Shown: positions 60,047 to 64,000 of the stretch, one piece after another
How the letters are laid out: every line of letters begins with the position of its first letter
Numbering within the stretch: position 1 is the stretch's first letter
Assembly: GCA_963841815.1 (NCBI GenBank)
Contig: CAWJEE010000027.1
Location: 248,001-312,000, forward strand
DNA length: 64,000 nt
Reading direction: 5' to 3'
Source: JAOUJD01 sp963841815
GTDB lineage: Bacteria; Pseudomonadota; Gammaproteobacteria; Burkholderiales; Burkholderiaceae_F
Notes under the pieces: generated by a model
Seen by the model: only the letters and a program-made list of their open reading frames with translations
Database searches by the model: none
Told to the model about the DNA's origin: nothing
Position numbers and translations under genes: made by a program

Positions 60047-60427
60047 ATGATCGGCTACATCACCATTGGCACCAACGACCTGCCCCGCGCCGCGGCGTTC
60101 TACGACACGCTGCTGGCAGAAATCGGCATCACGCGCTTGATGGAATTCGGCGGCCGCGGCTACGGTTGGGCTGCCGCCATGGACAAGCCGATGCTGTGCG
60201 TCTTCAAGCCCTACGACGGCCGTCCGGCCACGGTCGGCAACGGCGTGATGGTCGGCATCGCGGTCGACTCGCGCGACAAGGTCGACCGCGTCCACAAGAA
60301 GGCGCTCGAGCTCGGCGGCACCGACGAAGGCCCGGTCGGCCTGCGCGCAGAGGGCGGTGACGGCTTCTATGCCGGCTACTTCCGCGATCTCGACGGCAAC
60401 AAGCTCGACGTGTTCTGCTACGACTGA
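60047..60427 (+). CDS. VOC (glyoxalase/bleomycin resistance) family protein
   Basis: A 126-residue vicinal oxygen chelate protein with the paired beta-alpha-beta-beta-beta units. It has ITIGTNDLPRAAAFYDTLLAEIG at the start, and DGFYAGYFRDLDGNKLDVFCYD with a metal-binding Glu/Asp-type position at the end. Such proteins may be dioxygenases, isomerases or binding proteins; this type is often called 'VOC family protein' only. AGGAG lies 7 bases before the ATG. It is convergent with the dehydrogenase gene. Confidence 0.9.
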   Translation: MIGYITIGTNDLPRAAAFYDTLLAEIGITRLMEFGGRGYGWAAAMDKPMLCVFKPYDGRPATVGNGVMVGIAVDSRDKVDRVHKKALELGGTDEGPVGLRAEGGDGFYAGYFRDLDGNKLDVFCYD

Positions 60428-60529
60428 GCCGAGTTCGGGGTACGGCCTCGCAGGCGACCGCTTCTTGTCAGCCCGTTCAAGGCGTCGAATGCCGGGAGTG
60501 GGACACGTACGGTCCAGGACCGACGTCCG

Positions 60530-61417
60530 CTAGTTGCCCGGCAAGGCGGCGAAGTACGCATGCACCGCCGTGTGGTCCGCGCCGGCCCCGAGCGCCTCCT
60601 CCGCGGCGGCGGCCACGCCCAGGCACTCGCGCGCGAACCGGCCGGGCGTGCCCATCCCGTCGATGAACTGCGCTGCGGTCTGGACGTCCTTGCGCATCAG
60701 GGCGAGGGCGAAGCCCGAGTCGTACCGCTTCGACAGCATGAAGTCCTCGACCTTCAGTTCGGTCGTGTTGTTGCGGCCCGTCGAGGCGTTGAAGACCTGG
60801 TTGACGAGGTGCGGATCGATGCCGAATTTCTCGGCGGCCACGAGCGCCTCGCTGACGGCGATCAGGCCGGCGGCGGACACGTAGTTGTTGAGCGCCTTGA
60901 CCGCGTGGCCGGCGCCGGCCGCGCCCACGTGTATCAGCGTCTTGCCCATCGCCTGCAGGACGGGCTCGGCGCGCTCGAAGGTCTCCTTCGGGCCTCCGAC
61001 CATGATCGAGAGCGTGGCGTCGATCGCGCGCTTCACGCCACCCGAAACCGGGGCATCGATGAAGTCCAGGCCGTGCGCACTCAGTCGTTCGGCGTTGCTG
61101 CGGCTGTGTAGCGGGTCCGAGGATCCCATGTCGATGACCAGTGTCCCGGATTGCATCGCGGCCGCGAGCCCGAGCGGTCCCCACAGCAGGCCGTCGACGA
61201 CCTCGCTGTCCGGGAGCATCAGCACGACCACGCTGGCCGACGCGACGCACGCCTGCGCCGACTCTGCCCGCTCGAAGCCAGGCCGTGCGGCGAGTTCCCG
61301 GCCGGTCTGCGCCTTGACGTCGTATCCCGTTACCTCGAACCCCGCGCGCAGCAGGTTCCCGGCCATCGGGACACCCATGCGGCCGAGGCCGATGAAGCCG
61401 ATGCGGGCGGCGGCCAT
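60530..61417 (-). CDS. 3-hydroxyisobutyrate dehydrogenase / beta-hydroxyacid dehydrogenase family
   Basis: A 295-residue NAD(P)-dependent beta-hydroxyacid dehydrogenase. It shows the dinucleotide fold IGFIGLGRMGVPMAGNLLRAG, the substrate motif DAPVSGGVKRAIDATLSIMVGG and the catalytic Lys region GAGHAVKALNNYVSA. Substrates may be 3-hydroxyisobutyrate, tartronate semialdehyde or a related acid. It starts 3 bp after the carboxymuconolactone decarboxylase-like gene, so it is in the LysR-linked catabolic operon. Confidence 0.9.
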   Translation of the reverse strand: MAAARIGFIGLGRMGVPMAGNLLRAGFEVTGYDVKAQTGRELAARPGFERAESAQACVASASVVVLMLPDSEVVDGLLWGPLGLAAAMQSGTLVIDMGSSDPLHSRSNAERLSAHGLDFIDAPVSGGVKRAIDATLSIMVGGPKETFERAEPVLQAMGKTLIHVGAAGAGHAVKALNNYVSAAGLIAVSEALVAAEKFGIDPHLVNQVFNASTGRNNTTELKVEDFMLSKRYDSGFALALMRKDVQTAAQFIDGMGTPGRFARECLGVAAAAEEALGAGADHTAVHAYFAALPGN

Positions 61418-61420
61418 CGG

Positions 61421-61798
61421 TCAGATCCCCATCTCTTTGAAGACTTCCTTCGCCGAGCGGAAGCTGTCGATCGCCGCGGGAACGCCACAGTAGATCGCGG
61501 CCTGGAGGAAGACCTCCCTGATCTCGTCCTTCGTGAGGCCGTTGTTGATGGCGCCGCGCACGTGCAGCTTCAGTTCGTGCGGCCGGTTGAGCGCGGTGAT
61601 CATCGCCAGGTTGAGGAAGCTGCGCGTGCGCCGATCCAGGCCCGGGCGGTTCCAGATCTCGTTCCAGCAGTATTCCGTGACCAGCTCCTGCATCGGCCGG
61701 TTGAAGTCGTCGGCGTTCTTGATCGACGCATCGACGTACTCGGCGCCCAGGACTTCGCGGCGCGTCTTCAGGCCCTTCTCGAAGGTTTCCTTGTTCAT
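61421..61798 (-). CDS. Carboxymuconolactone decarboxylase family protein
   Basis: A 125-residue helical protein of the CMD family. It has FLNLAMITALNRPHELKLHVRGAINNGLTKDEIREVFLQAAIYCGVPAAID, which is the PcaC-like block including the conserved Glu and His. The AhpD-type CxxC is absent; only one Cys lies near the end of the block. It may be 4-carboxymuconolactone decarboxylase of the protocatechuate path, or a relative. AGGGAG lies 7 bases before ATG 61798. It overlaps nothing and is followed 3 bp later by the dehydrogenase gene. Confidence 0.88.
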   Translation of the reverse strand: MNKETFEKGLKTRREVLGAEYVDASIKNADDFNRPMQELVTEYCWNEIWNRPGLDRRTRSFLNLAMITALNRPHELKLHVRGAINNGLTKDEIREVFLQAAIYCGVPAAIDSFRSAKEVFKEMGI

Positions 61799-61967
61799 TG
61801 CGCTCTCCCTTGTGATGGTGAAGGCGGCGTCGCTGACCTGCGCCGGCCTCTGCGAGCCGTTCATTCCCGGAGGAAGGCTCGGCGATTGATAGAAGGCCGA
61901 TGCTGCTGCTTGAATGCGCGCGGGGTCAAGTCGGTCCGCTGGGTGCAGGCCGTTTCTCCGGCACGCC

Positions 61968-62762
61968 TCACTCGAACCTGACGTCGAGCGCCGGCAGGAC
62001 GGCATCGAAGCGGGCCGTCCACTGCTCTCCCGGTTGCACCGGCCAGGCGTCGGTCCACGTGCCGGTCGTCACCATGTCTCCCACGGCAACGTCCGTGGCG
62101 CCCGGGCAGGACCGCAGTTCGACGAGGAAGTGCATCAGCGCGCGCAGCGGGCTGTCCAGCACGTTGGCGCCCACGCCCTCCTCGACCAACGCTCCGTTCC
62201 GGCTCAGCCTGACCCGGGCCCCGGCCAGCGCACGATCGAGCGCGTCGGCGCTTCCCGCCAAATCGGAGATGCGCACCTTCGGGCCGACCAGCAGCCGGCC
62301 GTGCAAGCCGGCATCCGCCACGGTCTGCGGCGCAGTGAACTTCCAGTCCGGCAAGTGCGACTGGACGACCTCGAAGCCCGGCGCGATCCACTCGAGTGAG
62401 GCGAACAGGTCTTCGAGGCTGGCGTCGGTGCGCGGTGCCGCCTTGAAGCCGAACACGGCCTCGGGCTCGATTCGCGGTTGGCACAAGCGCGCCAGCGAGA
62501 CCGTGCCTGCGCCCGCGCACTCAGCGACCGTCGTGTTCCACATCGACCCCCAGATCGGTGTGAACACCGCGTAGCGCGTCCAGATCGTGCGGTTGGTGAA
62601 CCCGATCTTGTAGCCGATCGGCCGCTCGCCGCGCGCGACGCGGAGCGCGCGGACAGCCAGCGCCGCCGTGTACGCGGACCCCATGTCCCTGAATTCCGTT
62701 GCCGGGAGCGACGGCCACGGTTCGCCGCTGTCGGCGTGTCGAAGGATCTGTTCCGGGGTCAT
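61968..62762 (-). CDS. 2-oxopent-4-enoate hydratase / fumarylacetoacetase-like family
   Basis: A protein of 264 residues of the MhpD/hydratase-decarboxylase group of the FAH superfamily. It has RPIGYKIGFTNRTIWTRYAV near residue 50, EPEAVFGFKAAP with the metal-ligand Glu residues near 100, and ALMHFLVELRSCPG and VAVGDMVTTGTWTDAWPV near the C-terminus. It would hydrate 2-hydroxypenta-2,4-dienoates or act on similar keto acids from ring cleavage. It overlaps the lysR stop by 4 bases (ATGA), so the regulator and the enzyme are in one transcript. A 170-bp gap separates it from the next gene. Confidence 0.88.
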   Translation of the reverse strand: MTPEQILRHADSGEPWPSLPATEFRDMGSAYTAALAVRALRVARGERPIGYKIGFTNRTIWTRYAVFTPIWGSMWNTTVAECAGAGTVSLARLCQPRIEPEAVFGFKAAPRTDASLEDLFASLEWIAPGFEVVQSHLPDWKFTAPQTVADAGLHGRLLVGPKVRISDLAGSADALDRALAGARVRLSRNGALVEEGVGANVLDSPLRALMHFLVELRSCPGATDVAVGDMVTTGTWTDAWPVQPGEQWTARFDAVLPALDVRFE

Positions 62763-63706
62763 GGCAGTCGCTGCTCGAGCGCCTCGCTCGAATCAAGTGT
62801 CGAGGAAACCTCGAGTCGGTCGGCGCAGGCTTCTCGAACACAGCTTCGAAGCCAGCGATGCGCTTGATCCCCATCCAGCCGCGGATGCCAGAGCAGTGAA
62901 ACCGTGATCGGCGGCGCGGGCCACGGCAGTGCGAAGCTGTGCATTCCGGCGCGCAGATCGCCCGTGTGGCGCTCGGGAACGGTCGCCACCAGATCGGACG
63001 CCCGGGCCAGAGCGAGCGCTGCGGAGTACCCGCCGACGATCGTGGCAACCTGACGATGCAGGCCGAGAGACGCCAGGGCGTCGTCGATCGGGTCCTTTCG
63101 TATGGTCCGCCGTGACACGCGGACGTGCCTTTCCGCGGCATAGCGGGCGGCCGTGACTTTGCCCTTGCTCAGCCGGTGCCCCGTTCGCACGACGCCGACG
63201 AAACGGTCCCGAAACAGCGCTTGCGCGCGCACTTCCGGGCCGGTCGACTTGCCCACCACGCCCGTTTCCAGATCGACCGTCCCCTCGCGCAGCGGCGCAC
63301 TGTCCTTGTCGAGCTTGGGCAGGAAGCGCAGTCGAACACCGGGAGCCTCTGCCGAAACGCGCGCCAGAATCCTCGCGCCGAAGTTTTCCACGAAGCCCTC
63401 GCTGGTCCGCAGAGCAAACGTCCGGTCGAGCCGTCCGAGGTCGAGCCTGTCGGCGGGGCGCAGTGCAGCTTCTGCCTCATGCACGAGTTGACTGACGCGA
63501 TCACGAAGCGCAAGTGCCCGGGGCGAAGGAACGAGACCGCGGCCGGCCCTCACCAGCAGCGGATCGCCTGTCGCCTCGCGCAGCCGCGCCAGTGCGCGGC
63601 TCATCGCGGACGGGCTGAGCTGCAGACGACGGGCAGCGCGCGCAACGCTGCCTTCCGCGAGCAACACGTCGAGAGTGAACAGCAGATTGAGATCGGGCCG
63701 GCCCAT
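62759..63706 (-). CDS. LysR-family transcriptional regulator
   Basis: A 315-residue LTTR. The N-terminal winged helix is MGRPDLNLLFTLDVLLAEGSVARAARRLQLSPSAMSRALARLR. The effector-binding region follows (RTFALRTSEGFVENFGARILA, VRLRFLPKLDKDS). The start is placed at ATG 63706 with GGGAG upstream; an earlier in-frame ATG at 63751 overlaps the operator-like palindrome. It is divergent from the MFS gene and overlaps the hydratase gene, so it should control both sides and itself. Confidence 0.92.
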   Translation of the reverse strand: MGRPDLNLLFTLDVLLAEGSVARAARRLQLSPSAMSRALARLREATGDPLLVRAGRGLVPSPRALALRDRVSQLVHEAEAALRPADRLDLGRLDRTFALRTSEGFVENFGARILARVSAEAPGVRLRFLPKLDKDSAPLREGTVDLETGVVGKSTGPEVRAQALFRDRFVGVVRTGHRLSKGKVTAARYAAERHVRVSRRTIRKDPIDDALASLGLHRQVATIVGGYSAALALARASDLVATVPERHTGDLRAGMHSFALPWPAPPITVSLLWHPRLDGDQAHRWLRSCVREACADRLEVSSTLDSSEALEQRLP

Positions 63707-63746
63707 GGAGTCGCTCCCAACGCGATCGTCCTGATATGGCGTTACA

Positions 63747-63763
63747 TGCACGTATTAAGTGCA
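63747..63763. promoter_or_regulatory. Candidate LysR-type operator
   Basis: TGCAC-N7-GTGCA, a 17-bp dyad in the 144-bp space between lysR and the divergent MFS gene. LTTR sites normally have a short interrupted dyad with T-N11-A, which this fits. It lies about 41 bases upstream of the lysR start and about 88 upstream of the MFS start. Confidence 0.5.
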
Positions 63764-63850
63764 GATGATGCGCCTTCCGCTATATCTGGCAACACCCTAT
63801 CTTGATGACGGCTCCACTCTCGGAGTCGCCTAGCAGACGGGGTTCACGTG

Positions 63851-64000
63851 ATGTTTCCAGCAAGGAATGACGCTGTGGCCGCAAGCGCGGAACGCAGGCC
63901 GTCGGATGCTTGGGTGCTGGCCAGCCTGGCGCTCTGCATGTTGCTGCCCTCTCTCGGCACCAGCATCGCCAACGTCGCGTTGCCGACCCTGGCCGAGGAA
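63851..64000 (+). CDS. MFS (DHA2/EmrB-like) transporter, 5' end only
   Basis: The first 50 codons of a gene that leaves the right edge. After MFPARNDAVAASAERRPSDA comes the first helix, WVLASLALCMLLPSLGTSI, then ANVALPTLAEE, the motif of 14-helix DHA2 drug/H+ antiporters. A GGGG sequence lies about 6 bases before ATG 63851. Being divergent from lysR, it may export or import the substrate of the catabolic cluster. Confidence 0.8.
   Translation, partial: MFPARNDAVAASAERRPSDAWVLASLALCMLLPSLGTSIANVALPTLAEE

Overview
The window is high-GC, densely packed bacterial DNA with the gene content of a betaproteobacterium, most likely of the order Burkholderiales or a relative. The clues are a DUF3460-type microgene directly before scpA, a separate hrcA next to nadK-recN, a grpE-dnaK-dnaJ heat-shock cluster behind a sigma-32-like promoter, a YhdP/TIGR02099 giant followed by a nitrilase and tldD, and a plsC-cdsA pair. 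I cannot name a genus. No rRNA, tRNA, CRISPR array, transposase or phage gene was seen.

Layout. Bases 1-5313 hold the end of a hydrogenase-4-like membrane complex (hyfB', C, E, F, G, I). Its 'large subunit' lacks the nickel-binding cysteines, so it looks like an energy-converting hydrogenase-related (Ehr) complex and not a hydrogenase. Bases 5422-7758 carry DUF3460, scpA, a DUF4019-like secreted protein and a TSUP permease. Bases 7914-11801 are dnaJ, dnaK, grpE and their promoter on the minus strand. Bases 11980-16368 hold a small membrane-anchored protein, a lipo-cytochrome c with a hexanucleotide-encoded Pro-Thr linker, hemH and two gene-poor stretches. Bases 16369-23210 are hrcA, nadK-recN, moaC-ocd and a BepA-like M48 protease. 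Bases 23329-28268 are a ferredoxin/flavodoxin-NADP reductase, a 550-bp nest of long inverted repeats, and the ilvE-zinc finger-NTF2-YheT operon. Bases 28397-34823 are an MFS carrier, azlC-azlD, another MFS carrier and glnE. Bases 35011-41512 are yhdP, a nitrilase-family amidase and tldD.

Bases 41636-53531 hold an MFS carrier, then a long minus-strand run: histidine kinase, FixJ-like regulator, stand-alone receiver, hypothetical, periplasmic sulfatase, outer-membrane protein and an octaheme-TPR cytochrome. Upstream of that run lies a four-domain envelope protein (YbaY/MliC/COG3650/META). Bases 53704-57756 are plsC, cdsA, a DegT-family protein lacking its lysine, and a DAHP synthase behind a Phe-rich leader peptide and attenuator. 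Bases 57871-60427 are an M23 peptidase, a TerB/DUF697 protein and a VOC protein. Bases 60530-64000 are a LysR-controlled catabolic cluster (3-hydroxyisobutyrate dehydrogenase family, carboxymuconolactone decarboxylase family, 2-oxopent-4-enoate hydratase family) with a divergent MFS exporter.

Data quality. At least fifteen genes are interrupted by single-base frame changes that conserved protein sequence crosses without loss, including seven or more in yhdP. The most likely cause is indel errors in the source assembly. I therefore give such genes as one span with the break noted, and do not call them pseudogenes on that ground alone.
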